DNA from: Mariniphaga sp041684965 | Lineage (GTDB): Bacteria; Bacteroidota; Bacteroidia; Bacteroidales; Prolixibacteraceae | Direction of reading: 5' to 3' | NCBI GenBank assembly: GCA_041684965.1 | Contig: JAWLGR010000004.1 | Span: forward strand, 176,239 to 240,238 | DNA length: 64,000 bases | In this document: positions 44,765 to 54,248 of the stretch, piece by piece | How positions within the stretch are numbered: position 1 is the first letter of the stretch | Layout of the letters: the number at the start of each line of letters is the position of its first letter | Translations under genes and position numbers: made by a program | Notes under the pieces: generated by a model | Databases searched by the model: none | What the model was told of the DNA's origin: nothing | Seen by the model: only the letters and a program-made list of their open reading frames with translations

Positions 44765-46597
44765 ATGATTTACAAAACAGTATTCCCTTTATACAAAAAT
44801 AGAAATACATGTCAGTTCAGTATCTGGGCGCCTAAAGCCAATTCAATTCAGCTTCTGATTACCGGGCATGACCAGCCTTACGATATGCACCGGCAGGATT
44901 ATGGTTACTGGGATATTACAATAGAAAACATTTTGCCTGGTGCAAGATATAAATACCTTCTAAATAATAAAGACAGCTTTCCTGATCCGGCATCCCTCTC
45001 GCAACCCGACGGTGTTCATGAAGCTTCGGAAGTCATCGACCTGAATGATTTTAAATGGACCGATGGCAATTGGAATAACATCCCCTTAAAAGAGATGATC
45101 CAATATGAATTGCATACCGGCACATTTACCGCTGAAGGGAACTTCCGGGGCATCCGGGCAAAACTTGATTATTTGAAGTATTTGGGCATTAACACCATTG
45201 AGTTGCTGCCTGTTGCACAGTTCAGCGGTAACCGGAACTGGGGGTACGACGGAGTTTACCCATTTGCTGTGCAGAACTCATATGGAGGGGCAAAAGAGCT
45301 TATGGCTCTTGTAAACGATTGTCATGACCGCGGTATTGCAGTTATTATGGACGTAGTTTATAACCATTTAGGACCTGAGGGTAACTATACCGGGAATTTT
45401 GGCTATTATTTTTCAGATAATTATTCAACTCCCTGGGGCCAGTCAATAAATTTTGATGGAGAACATTCCGACGGAGTTCGTAACTATTTTATACAAAATG
45501 CACTGATGTGGTTTCGTGATTTTCATATGGACGGATTGCGGCTGGATGCCGTCCATGCTATTTATGATTTTGGGTCAAAACATATCATGCAGGAACTGGC
45601 AGAGAAAACAAAGGAGCTGAGCCATAATACCGGACGCGGCTATTACCTCATTGCTGAATCGCATTTGAACGATGTAAGGTATATTTCCCCAACATCCTCA
45701 GGAGGTTACGGGCTGGATGCCCAATGGTCGGATGATTTCCATCATGCATTACATACCCTGGTTACAGGAGAAAAAAAAGGATATTACATGGATTTCGGCA
45801 ATCCACAGCAGCTATCGAAAGCCATAAAAGAGGTGTTTGTTTTCGATGGCAAATATTCTGAATTCAGAAAAAAAACATATGGTAATTCAGCCAAAAACAA
45901 CCCGGGTGAGCAGTTTGTCATCTTTTTGCAAAACCACGACCAGGTAGGCAACCGACTTCTTGGTGAACGGTTAATCTCCCTTTCGGATTTTGAAACTGCC
46001 AAGGTAATTGCCGGTACTTTGTTCCTTACACCAAATATACCTATGTTGTTTATGGGTGAAGAATACGGTGAACGAAATCCTTTTAACTATTTTGTCAGCC
46101 ACCTTGATCCGGAGCTTAACCGGATGGTCAGGGAGGGAAGAAAGCAGGAATTCAGTGATTTTTTTGCCGGCACTTCCGATGCACCTGATCCGGATGCCCC
46201 GGAAACCTTTGAAGCATCAAAATTATCATGGAATGTTGAAGACGACAGGGAGAAAAAAGCAATGTTCGGGTTCTACCGGGAATTAATTGATATGCGAAAA
46301 AATCATCCGGTTTTAAAGACAACCGACAATAAAAATCTGCGCATATCAGAGGATGGAAATTTTTTTGTTATTGAACGATGGCAGGATGAAAACCGGATTA
46401 TTGCCTGCATAAACTTCAACAATCAATCAAAAAAAATAACAATTCCTGAGGATTATAATACTACTCTGAAAAAAATAATTGATTCAAATGATGAACAGTG
46501 GAAAGGAACGGGGGAAATCTGTCCGGATATCATTACAGGAGGTGAAGAGATTCATATAGAAGAACGTTCTGTTATTGTTTATTCCACAAATCAGTAA
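44765..46597 (+). CDS. treZ: Malto-oligosyltrehalose trehalohydrolase
   Basis: About 610 residues from the ATG at 44765 ('MIYKTVFPLYKNRNTCQFSI'), which places the CBM48-like domain at the N-terminus; the frame is open 13 codons further up. GH13 catalytic blocks: 'VVYNHLGPEGNY', nucleophile 'DGLRLDAVHAI', acid/base 'LIAESHLND', third carboxylate 'LQNHDQVGNR'. 'QYELHTGTFTAEGNF' and 'NRNWGYDGVYPFAVQNSYGG' are typical of TreZ. It releases trehalose from maltooligosyl-trehalose made by TreY. Eighteen bp separate it from treY. Confidence 0.93.
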   Translation: MIYKTVFPLYKNRNTCQFSIWAPKANSIQLLITGHDQPYDMHRQDYGYWDITIENILPGARYKYLLNNKDSFPDPASLSQPDGVHEASEVIDLNDFKWTDGNWNNIPLKEMIQYELHTGTFTAEGNFRGIRAKLDYLKYLGINTIELLPVAQFSGNRNWGYDGVYPFAVQNSYGGAKELMALVNDCHDRGIAVIMDVVYNHLGPEGNYTGNFGYYFSDNYSTPWGQSINFDGEHSDGVRNYFIQNALMWFRDFHMDGLRLDAVHAIYDFGSKHIMQELAEKTKELSHNTGRGYYLIAESHLNDVRYISPTSSGGYGLDAQWSDDFHHALHTLVTGEKKGYYMDFGNPQQLSKAIKEVFVFDGKYSEFRKKTYGNSAKNNPGEQFVIFLQNHDQVGNRLLGERLISLSDFETAKVIAGTLFLTPNIPMLFMGEEYGERNPFNYFVSHLDPELNRMVREGRKQEFSDFFAGTSDAPDPDAPETFEASKLSWNVEDDREKKAMFGFYRELIDMRKNHPVLKTTDNKNLRISEDGNFFVIERWQDENRIIACINFNNQSKKITIPEDYNTTLKKIIDSNDEQWKGTGEICPDIITGGEEIHIEERSVIVYSTNQ

Positions 46598-46614
46598 AAT
46601 CTAAAACAGTTAAA

Positions 46615-49302
46615 ATGGAAATATTTAATCCAGTTGCAACATACCGGTTGCAGTTCAACCGGAATTTTACACTTAAAAATGCCGAAACCATTCTGCCTTA
46701 CCTATACAAATCGGGGATTAAAACCGTATATGCATCTCCAGTTTTAAAAGCAGTAAAAGGCAGCAACCACGGATACGATGTAACCAACCCACATCAGATT
46801 AATCCTGAAATAGGCACGGCTGTTGATTTTGAAAGTCTTACCAGAAAGGTACACGATTATAAAATGGGATGGATCCAGGATATAGTACCCAATCATATGG
46901 CGTATTCAACAGAAAATCCATGGATTTATGACATACTTGAAAAAGGTAAAGAATCAGAGTATTTTGAATTCTTTGATATTATTGAAAACCACCCCGATCC
47001 GGATTTAAAAAATAAACTGATGCTTCCATTTTTTGGAAAGCCCGTAAATGAATTGATTAAGGACAATGAACTTTCGGTGGTGTTCAGCGGGAAAGGATTT
47101 AAACTAAAATATTTTGAAAATGAATATCCAATATCGGTACCTGCCTATGCCACTATTTTAAGGGCAGCCGGACAGATTCCTTTTCCTGAACCGGCAGTCC
47201 CGTTTACACATACCGGGAATACAATTACTTCCTTCAGTTCTAACCTGCAAAATCTTATAAATGCTTATTCAGAATCATCCGAATTCAGGGAATACATTGA
47301 TTCATGTCTGGCAAAAACCAACGGTTACAGTGATAAATTAAAGGAAGTAATTGATGATCTTTATTACCATCCTTCCTTTTGGCGTGATACGGAAGAAAAA
47401 ATTAATTACCGGCGATTTTTTACAATTAACGGCTTGATTTGCCTGAACATACAGCACGAAAAGGTTTTCAATGAGTATCACCAGCTGATTAAGGAGTGGA
47501 TTAAAAACAAGATGATTGATGGATTGCGGGTTGATCACATCGACGGATTGTTTAATCCGACGGAATATTTGCAGCGTTTAAGGAAAATGACAGGAGAGGG
47601 TATCCCAATTTATGTAGAAAAGATACTTGAAAAAGATGAAACCCTTCCAGCACACTGGCCTGTACAGGGTTCAACAGGCTATGATTTTTTAAGCCTGGTG
47701 AACAACTTATTAACCAACAGGGATACCGGCCCGCTTTTCAATTCCTTTTACAGCGACTGGATTCACAAACCAGTAAATTATGAGGATGTTTTTTATAATA
47801 AAAACCGTTTTATCCAATACAAACGGCTTGCAGGTGAATTAAATAACCTCACCCGAAAATGCCTCACCTTAAATTCAGTTCAAAGGAAGGAGTCCGATGA
47901 GCAAAAAATAAAGGCAGCAATTGGTGAATTCCTTGTAGCCTGTCCGGTATACAAAGTTTACAATTCCCCTTCCGTGTTTTTGGAGCACGATACCGAAATG
48001 GTACAAAATATTGGAGAAACAGCCATAAAGAAAAACCCGGATAATAAAAATACACTCAAGATGCTGGTAGATTTATTCATGCTAAAACTTCCCGGCAGTA
48101 AAAATGAAATTCAACTTGTAGATGCCTTCTTCAGGCGCTGTATGCAGTTTGCCGGGCCATTAATGGCCAAAGGAATCGAAGATACAGCATTTTATTCATT
48201 CAACCCATTTATAGGACATAACGAAGTAGGTGATTCTCCTGCCTATTTTGGAATTAGCTCTGATATATTTCACAGGGCAATGGAAGAACGGTTGGAAAAC
48301 CTGCCTTTGTCTATGAATGCCTTGTCGACCCATGATACCAAGCGGGGAGAAGACGCACGAGCCAGGCTGAATGTGCTGAGCGACATGCCGGTGAGGTGGA
48401 TGGAAGAAGCAAAAAGGTGGAGAGAAATAAACAGGCAATACAAAAAACTCATTGAAGACAGGGAAATTCCTACTCCCAATGATGAGTACCTGATTTACCA
48501 GGTATTGTGTGCACATATACCCATGAATGGCAAGGCAGATGAATCTTTTATAAACAGGCTCCAGGATTACCTGGTGAAAGCAATGCGTGAAGCAAAAGAA
48601 AATTCATCATGGAGCAATCCCGATGAAAATTACGAAAGTGAAACCTTAAATTTTATAAACAGAATTTTTTCTCCTGACTCCTTATTCCCTGAAAGACTGA
48701 TTCGTTTTATGGAAGAGTTAATACCACATGGAATAGTGAATTCAATCGCTCAGGTGGTTCTAAAAAACACTCTGCCGGGAATACCGGATACATTCCAGGG
48801 AACAGAAATCTGGAACCTGAGTTTTGTTGATCCGGATAACCGGCATCCGGTAGATTACCTCACACTTTCGGAGAATCTTGAAGAATTGGAACAATCTTAT
48901 GCTGAAGATCCTTCAGCCCTTGCGGAATCACTTTTCAGCAATCCATTAACAGGAAAGTTAAAACAATGGGTTTCCTGGCTTACACTGAAGGAAAGGCAAA
49001 AATATCCCGACCTTTTCCTGAAGGGCAGCTATATTCCACTGAAGGTAATCGGGAAATACCATAAAAGGATTGTTGCATTTTACAGAGGTTATGACAACCA
49101 GCATCTGGTGGTCATACTTCCGTTAAGTACTGCGAAACTTGAAGGAGATTATCTGTGGGAAGGTACTCAAATCAGACTTCCGGAATCTGTTCCTGAAGGA
49201 ATGAAAAACCTGTTGACAGGTCAGCCAACTGAAACCGGCACCCTATTGTATGTAGATGAAATATTTGACATTGTTCCTTTTGCAATTCTGAGAAACGATT
49301 AA
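46615..49302 (+). CDS. treY: Maltooligosyl trehalose synthase
   Basis: 895 residues. GH13 family protein with the TreY signature start 'VATYRLQFNRNFTLKNAETI', 'YASPVLKAVKGSNHGYDVTN', catalytic blocks 'GLRVDHIDGL', 'VEKILEKDETLP' and 'NALSTHDTKRGEDARARL', and 'LPGIPDTFQGTEIWNLSFVD'. It isomerises the terminal alpha-1,4 bond of maltodextrin into alpha-1,1, forming maltooligosyl-trehalose. With treZ and glgX it completes the TreXYZ route to trehalose, a compatible solute. It converges with the PiT gene, 15 bp between stops. Confidence 0.93.
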   Translation: MEIFNPVATYRLQFNRNFTLKNAETILPYLYKSGIKTVYASPVLKAVKGSNHGYDVTNPHQINPEIGTAVDFESLTRKVHDYKMGWIQDIVPNHMAYSTENPWIYDILEKGKESEYFEFFDIIENHPDPDLKNKLMLPFFGKPVNELIKDNELSVVFSGKGFKLKYFENEYPISVPAYATILRAAGQIPFPEPAVPFTHTGNTITSFSSNLQNLINAYSESSEFREYIDSCLAKTNGYSDKLKEVIDDLYYHPSFWRDTEEKINYRRFFTINGLICLNIQHEKVFNEYHQLIKEWIKNKMIDGLRVDHIDGLFNPTEYLQRLRKMTGEGIPIYVEKILEKDETLPAHWPVQGSTGYDFLSLVNNLLTNRDTGPLFNSFYSDWIHKPVNYEDVFYNKNRFIQYKRLAGELNNLTRKCLTLNSVQRKESDEQKIKAAIGEFLVACPVYKVYNSPSVFLEHDTEMVQNIGETAIKKNPDNKNTLKMLVDLFMLKLPGSKNEIQLVDAFFRRCMQFAGPLMAKGIEDTAFYSFNPFIGHNEVGDSPAYFGISSDIFHRAMEERLENLPLSMNALSTHDTKRGEDARARLNVLSDMPVRWMEEAKRWREINRQYKKLIEDREIPTPNDEYLIYQVLCAHIPMNGKADESFINRLQDYLVKAMREAKENSSWSNPDENYESETLNFINRIFSPDSLFPERLIRFMEELIPHGIVNSIAQVVLKNTLPGIPDTFQGTEIWNLSFVDPDNRHPVDYLTLSENLEELEQSYAEDPSALAESLFSNPLTGKLKQWVSWLTLKERQKYPDLFLKGSYIPLKVIGKYHKRIVAFYRGYDNQHLVVILPLSTAKLEGDYLWEGTQIRLPESVPEGMKNLLTGQPTETGTLLYVDEIFDIVPFAILRND

Positions 49303-49317
49303 AGGTAAATTTGCAGT

Positions 49318-51603
49318 TTATCTTTTACTGCCTGCAGGTCTTTGTTTTCGCGTAACAATTATAAAATCGCGATGTGCTTTAATAAGGTTTATGGAATGAA
49401 GCAGCATATTCTTGGTTTCTGTAATTATATTGAAGAATAGAACAGCATTTCTTGTATTTACCTCCCGTGCCTTGATTCGTTTAATCTGCGCCACTTCCAT
49501 CCGTTCCAGGCTCACCATAATCTGATTTCGCTGCTGTATAAGGTTTTCAATTTCACTAAATTTATTTTCTCTTATCAGGTGTATAGCAAAATTAAAGAAA
49601 GCATCAATAAGCTCTTCCAGATCTCTTAATTCTTCCGCCTGAACAGTTATAAAAGGTTTATGGTTATTATTTACATGTTCGTATAACGGCTCCACAAGGA
49701 AATTGAGGGAGTGTGCCATCTCCCGTTGATAATCAACTACCTGGACATAAAAATGGCCTGAGTCAACTGCTTCTTCAATCTTTGAAATTGTATTCAGAAC
49801 TTTATTTTTTTGTTTCTTTGCCTTTTTATTCAGATTATCTTTGATCACCAACGCTTCCTTCAACTGGCTGCGTTCTTCATTTAAAAAACTTTCAATACTT
49901 ATTGAATAGATTTGATTTGCAAGCATAATAGCTTTTACCAGCTGCTTTCTGGTTTTCTCCATTACTTTTTCAGTTTCATCTTTCTCAGTAATTGCTTCCT
50001 CATCTTCAATCAATTCCAATTGGTTTTTTTTCTTTAAGATCAAATGGGTACGGATTATCATCAGGATGGCCACAGCAACAAAAACAAAAATCATAAACCT
50101 CCCGCCAATTGAGATAATCCAGGCAACCATTGCAGCGATTGAAAAAGCCACGATTGCTGTTAAGAACCAACCTCCAATAACTGCAAACACACCGGAAATA
50201 CGATAAACGGCGCTTTCACGGCCCCAGGCCTGGTCGGCAAGTGAAGTGCCCATAGCCACCATGAAGGTAACATAAGTGGTGGAAAGTGGCAGTTTTAATG
50301 AGGTGCCTATTGCAATCAATATACTGGCAACCAATAGATTTACAGAAGCCCTTAGTTTATCAAAAGCAGGAGTATCCGGATTATCGGGAGGGCCAAGGGG
50401 AAAAGGAGCAAACCTCCTTGAAATAGCCTGGCTTACATTGGCTGGAATAACCCGGACCAGGGATTTATTAAAATTTATAGTACTGCGAACCATCAGTCTG
50501 GCAATCATAGATGAACCAAACCGTTCGATGCCTTCATTCTGACGGGATAAATCAACCGACGTATTCACAACCGCCTGTGCCTTTTTAGACATAATAAGGG
50601 TGATGATCATTATCAAACCAGCTATAATCAGCATATACGTCGGTGTGCTTACCTCACCTGTCAGCATCTCCATTGAAAAGGAATCGGGAGAAACATTTCC
50701 TTCTGCAACCCAGGCTTTAAAGGAAGAAAACCCTGCCAGCGGAACGCCGATAAAATTAACCAAATCGTTCCCTGCAAAAGCCATAGCAAGAGCAAATGTT
50801 CCGGCTAAAACAACGGTTCTTAGAATTTTTATATTAAAAACCCATTTTAAGATCTGAATTATAGCTACCCAGAATATAAAACTGTACAGTAACAATTTCA
50901 TAGTATTTCCAGCGACCCAATCATCAAGTCTTTCTCCTCCGAAAACTCTTATACCCGCAAATGCAGAACCATCAATTCCTTTAATTAAAATAAAATAAGT
51001 AATAGCTGTAATAGCGATGCCCCCAAAGGTGGAGCCAAAATATTTCATATTTTCCCGGTAATTAAAAGTAAAAATCAGCCGGGTAATGTACTGCACAAAG
51101 GCTCCGACCGTAAAAGCAATTAATACCGAGAGCAATATACCAGTAATGATAGCCAATGCTTTTTCAGAATTTATATATGTCGACAATTCACCCAATTGGG
51201 CCCCCAGTGCCTGAATTTTCACAAGTGAAACTGCAACTGCAGCACCAAGTAATTCAAACACGATGGATACAGTGGTTGAGGTAGGCATTCCTAGGGTATT
51301 GAAAGAATCGAGTAAAATAATATCTGTGATCATTACGGCCAAAAAAATGACCATAATTTCGGAAAACATAAACATATCAGGATGAAAAATGCCTTTTCTG
51401 GCGACTTCCATCATACCACTTGAAAAAGTAGCACCTATTAAAACACCCAGACCTGCCATTATAAATATGAGCCATTTGGGGGCAGCTTTAGAACCAAATG
51501 CTGAGTTCAGGAAGTTAACCGCATCATTACTTACACCTACAATCAAATCTGAAACAGCCAGCGCGAAAAGGATTACAACAACGATAAGGTAGAAATTTTC
51601 CAT
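49318..51603 (-). CDS. PiT-family phosphate permease with C-terminal PhoU-like domain
   Basis: 761 residues. Residues 1-~540 form a PiT/PHO4 permease with the duplicated signature ('GVSNDAVNFLNSAFGS' near residue 23 and 'AFAGNDLVNFIGVPLAGFSS' near 276) and about 12 membrane helices. The last ~200 residues are soluble, helical and PhoU/DUF47-like ('KQLVKAIMLANQIYSISI', 'EELRDLEELIDAFFNFAI'). It imports phosphate with a cation; the tail may regulate the channel. An 11-bp-periodic AT-rich array at 51665-51703 lies upstream. It is divergent from a two-component pair. Confidence 0.9.
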   Translation of the reverse strand: MENFYLIVVVILFALAVSDLIVGVSNDAVNFLNSAFGSKAAPKWLIFIMAGLGVLIGATFSSGMMEVARKGIFHPDMFMFSEIMVIFLAVMITDIILLDSFNTLGMPTSTTVSIVFELLGAAVAVSLVKIQALGAQLGELSTYINSEKALAIITGILLSVLIAFTVGAFVQYITRLIFTFNYRENMKYFGSTFGGIAITAITYFILIKGIDGSAFAGIRVFGGERLDDWVAGNTMKLLLYSFIFWVAIIQILKWVFNIKILRTVVLAGTFALAMAFAGNDLVNFIGVPLAGFSSFKAWVAEGNVSPDSFSMEMLTGEVSTPTYMLIIAGLIMIITLIMSKKAQAVVNTSVDLSRQNEGIERFGSSMIARLMVRSTINFNKSLVRVIPANVSQAISRRFAPFPLGPPDNPDTPAFDKLRASVNLLVASILIAIGTSLKLPLSTTYVTFMVAMGTSLADQAWGRESAVYRISGVFAVIGGWFLTAIVAFSIAAMVAWIISIGGRFMIFVFVAVAILMIIRTHLILKKKNQLELIEDEEAITEKDETEKVMEKTRKQLVKAIMLANQIYSISIESFLNEERSQLKEALVIKDNLNKKAKKQKNKVLNTISKIEEAVDSGHFYVQVVDYQREMAHSLNFLVEPLYEHVNNNHKPFITVQAEELRDLEELIDAFFNFAIHLIRENKFSEIENLIQQRNQIMVSLERMEVAQIKRIKAREVNTRNAVLFFNIITETKNMLLHSINLIKAHRDFIIVTRKQRPAGSKR

Positions 51604-51664
51604 TATCTATTTTTTTCCGGCAGCAAATATAATTGTGAACTTGTTCTAAACATTGCACTAAAAT

Positions 51665-51703
51665 ATTAAAAAAACATTAAGTAACCATCAAATTACTGTT
51701 AAT
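51665..51703 (-). promoter_or_regulatory. Possible PHO-box-like array before the PiT gene
   Basis: Read on +: ATTAAA (51665), ATTAAG (51676), ATCAAA (51687), GTTAAT (51698), each 11 bp apart, as in the arrays at 13777 and 34748 but without the GTTACA/ATTACA elements. It may be chance in AT-rich DNA. Confidence 0.25.
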
Positions 51704-51807
51704 GGTTTTATACAACCGACTGGTACAAAGAAAAATAAATCATCTTGCATTTGTATCATTATCTGTTAAAAAAGGTATATTCAAGGAATAAAAATAAGAT
51801 ATTTTAA

Positions 51808-52848
51808 ATGAAAACTTATTCTTCCCGACAATTAACGGTATATATTGCGGTATTGTTAACCTCACTTACTACCTTGCTCCTGTTCCTTACACGGTGGTTG
51901 TCTCCGGGAATTTTACTTATCCTCTTTTTTATTGTACTATTTTTTCTGGTATCCTATTTCTATATAATGTTTATTATCAACAAATACATTTCAGATAAAA
52001 TCAGACCAGTATATAAGACAATAAAAGATCTTCCTCTTAGCGGAAAAAAGCTGGCAGAAAAATCATCCGATTCGACTAATTTGTTGTCGAATGTAAGGTT
52101 TGAAGTCGAGGAATGGGCAAAAACCCAGATGAAGGAAATTGAACGTTTAAAGGAACTAGAACGTTACCGGAAAGACTTTGTAGGAAATGTATCGCATGAA
52201 CTAAAGACTCCTATTTTCAATATACAGGGTTACATACTGACTTTGCTGGAAGGAGGATTGGATGATCCAAAAATTAACAAACTGTATCTGAAACGCACTG
52301 AAAAGAGTATCGACCGCATGATTTCAATTGTTGAGGACCTGGAATCGATAACCAAGCTTGAATCAGGTGAACTTAAACTGAATATGGTAAAATTTGATAT
52401 AGTGCAGTTGGTAAAGGATGTTTTTGAAATGGAACAATGGCAGGCTAGTGAGCGTAAGATAACGCTGGAAATACTCAATCCCCCTTCCCGTCCGGTATAT
52501 GTGCTGGCCGACCGCAACCGCATTCTGGAGGTTCTGACGAATTTAATTGTAAATGGAATAAAATATGGAAAGAAAAAAGGGTTTGTCCATGTATTGTTTC
52601 ATGATCTTGATGATAACATAATGGTTGAAGTATCAGACAATGGAATTGGCATTGAAAAAAAATTCCTTCCCCGCATTTTTGAACGATTCTACAGAGTAGA
52701 TAAATCGCGATCACGGGAGCAGGGCGGAACGGGTCTGGGGCTTTCCATTGTAAAGCATATAATTGAAGCTCACAATCAGTCAATCAATGTAAGAAGTGTT
52801 ATAGATCAGGGAACGACTTTTAATTTTACCCTTGAAAAGGTGAAATAA
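51808..52848 (+). CDS. Sensor histidine kinase
   Basis: 346 residues. Two closely spaced N-terminal membrane helices (~10-27 and ~34-57) leave almost no external sensing loop, so it probably senses within the membrane or through a partner. HisKA 'VGNVSHELKTPIFNIQGY' (His near residue 129), N box 'LTNLIVNGIKYG', 'DNGIGIEKKFLPRIFERFYR' and 'GGTGLGLSIVKHIIEAHN' are intact. The layout is that of small PhoR-like kinases. The response regulator follows 91 bp downstream. The signal is unknown; proximity to the PiT gene hints at phosphate or envelope state. Confidence 0.88.
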   Translation: MKTYSSRQLTVYIAVLLTSLTTLLLFLTRWLSPGILLILFFIVLFFLVSYFYIMFIINKYISDKIRPVYKTIKDLPLSGKKLAEKSSDSTNLLSNVRFEVEEWAKTQMKEIERLKELERYRKDFVGNVSHELKTPIFNIQGYILTLLEGGLDDPKINKLYLKRTEKSIDRMISIVEDLESITKLESGELKLNMVKFDIVQLVKDVFEMEQWQASERKITLEILNPPSRPVYVLADRNRILEVLTNLIVNGIKYGKKKGFVHVLFHDLDDNIMVEVSDNGIGIEKKFLPRIFERFYRVDKSRSREQGGTGLGLSIVKHIIEAHNQSINVRSVIDQGTTFNFTLEKVK

Positions 52849-52910
52849 TTAAATAAAATTCAGTTTGAATTTAATCCATACTGATTGCTGAGAATTATAG
52901 CAATAACTAT

Positions 52911-52918
52911 TACCTTTG
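52911..52918 (+). promoter_or_regulatory. Possible -7 element (TACCTTTG) before the response regulator
   Basis: Exact TAnnTTTG match, 21 bp before the ATG at 52940. It would allow transcription independent of the kinase gene. Confidence 0.45.
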
Positions 52919-52939
52919 CCGATTGTAAAATTTATTCCG

Positions 52940-53641
52940 ATGAACGATACCAAATTAAAGATTTTGCTGGTAGATGATGAAATTGACATTATTGAGTTCA
53001 TAAGTTACAACCTTGAAAAAGAAGGATACGTAGTTTATACTGGCAAAAACGGATTGGAAGCAATTCAGCTGGCAGAAAAACATCAACCTCACCTGATAAT
53101 TCTCGATGTTATGATGCCTGAGATGGATGGGATTGCTGCCTGTGAAGAAATCAGAAAAATTCCATCCCTCAATAATACAATTATAGCTTTTTTAACTGCC
53201 CGTGGTGAGGATTATTCGCAGATAGCCGGATTCGAAGCAGGAGCCGATGATTACATCACCAAGCCGGTAAGACCCAAAGTACTGATCAGCCGGGTAAAAG
53301 CGTTACTGAAGCGAACAGGAGAACCATCCGCACCGGTTTCATACCCTGAGAGCCCGGGGACTGTTACAATTGGCAACCTGATCATTGATAAGGAACGATA
53401 CCTGATTCGTATCGATGATAAGGAGATGATACTTCCAAGAAAAGAATTTGAGCTGCTGTCGTTGCTTGTATCCAAACCAGGGAAAGTATTTACACGTGAA
53501 GAAATTTATGCCACGGTGTGGGGTGAAAATGTTGTGGTTGGGGACCGTACCATTGATGTACATATACGTAAACTCCGGGAGAAAATTGGAAACGATCACA
53601 TAAAAACACTTAAAGGAATTGGTTACAAGTTTGTGGAATAA
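52940..53641 (+). CDS. OmpR/PhoB-family response regulator
   Basis: 233 residues from the ATG at 52940 ('MNDTKLKILLVDDEIDIIEF'); an ATG eight codons up at 52916 lies within the promoter-like element and is less likely. Receiver with D56 in 'LIILDVMMPEMDG', Thr in 'IAFLTARGED' and Lys in 'YITKPVRP'; winged helix with 'LPRKEFELLSLLVSKPG' and 'RTIDVHIRKLREKIG'. Partner of the kinase at 51808. It is a second PhoB-like regulator in this window and should not be confused with the one inside the pst operon. Confidence 0.9.
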   Translation: MNDTKLKILLVDDEIDIIEFISYNLEKEGYVVYTGKNGLEAIQLAEKHQPHLIILDVMMPEMDGIAACEEIRKIPSLNNTIIAFLTARGEDYSQIAGFEAGADDYITKPVRPKVLISRVKALLKRTGEPSAPVSYPESPGTVTIGNLIIDKERYLIRIDDKEMILPRKEFELLSLLVSKPGKVFTREEIYATVWGENVVVGDRTIDVHIRKLREKIGNDHIKTLKGIGYKFVE

Positions 53642-53642
53642 C

Positions 53643-54248
53643 TCAGATAAAATGGATTGTAAGATATAAAAAAGAAAATCCCAGGGCATAACCTGCTTCA
53701 AGTTGCCATAATTTATTTTTCCCCAGAAACAATAATGCTGTTCCCAACAATCCGGAGGCAACAATTACGGATATAATAGCCCATTCCGGATATATTCCTG
53801 TACGAAAGGAAAGTGCCAGCAAAACTCCGGTAAGGCCCCCAATTGCTGCCATATGGCAAGAGATTCTCCATTTAAGTGAAATTAGCATTAATCCTAATGT
53901 CACAAGAACGGAGGCAATCATTAATACCTTCAATATTGGATAAGCATTCATTCTGTTCAAAAGCAAATATCCCATATAATAAAAAACAGAGGAAATTAAC
54001 AATGGAAGTGCCCGCTGGGTACCTGTTTCAAATGTCAGTTTGAATTTCGGGTTTAAAGCCAGCACCGACATAGCAAGCAATGGCATAATAGCTGTAGAAA
54101 AAAGAACTACCAGTAAAATAAATTGTTTTGCTTCCCAGTTAACAAATGAAAAGTAGAACCCTGAATTTAATAAAATAAGAAATCCCAAAGTGGGTAATAA
54201 CAGCGGATGAAGAATAATGGAAACTATTTTTGCAAGCTTATGGGTCAT
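53643..54248 (-). CDS. PAP2-like integral membrane protein
   Basis: 201 residues, about six membrane helices. 'SIILHPLLLPTLGFLILLNS' at the start and 'ISCHMAAIGGLTGVLLAL' near residue 130 resemble the Bacteroidota membrane proteins often labelled PA-phosphatase related, but the full PAP2 catalytic set (KxxxxxxRP, PSGH, SRxxxxxHxxxD) is not visible. Enzymatic activity is therefore doubtful. It abuts rpoN with no gap and converges with the response regulator. Confidence 0.6.
   Translation of the reverse strand: MTHKLAKIVSIILHPLLLPTLGFLILLNSGFYFSFVNWEAKQFILLVVLFSTAIMPLLAMSVLALNPKFKLTFETGTQRALPLLISSVFYYMGYLLLNRMNAYPILKVLMIASVLVTLGLMLISLKWRISCHMAAIGGLTGVLLALSFRTGIYPEWAIISVIVASGLLGTALLFLGKNKLWQLEAGYALGFSFLYLTIHFI

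Noticed and set aside
42423..49302. Polysaccharide utilisation locus
   Set aside because: The GH13 genes are the TreXYZ trehalose route; there is no SusC/SusD pair and no export signals on these enzymes.
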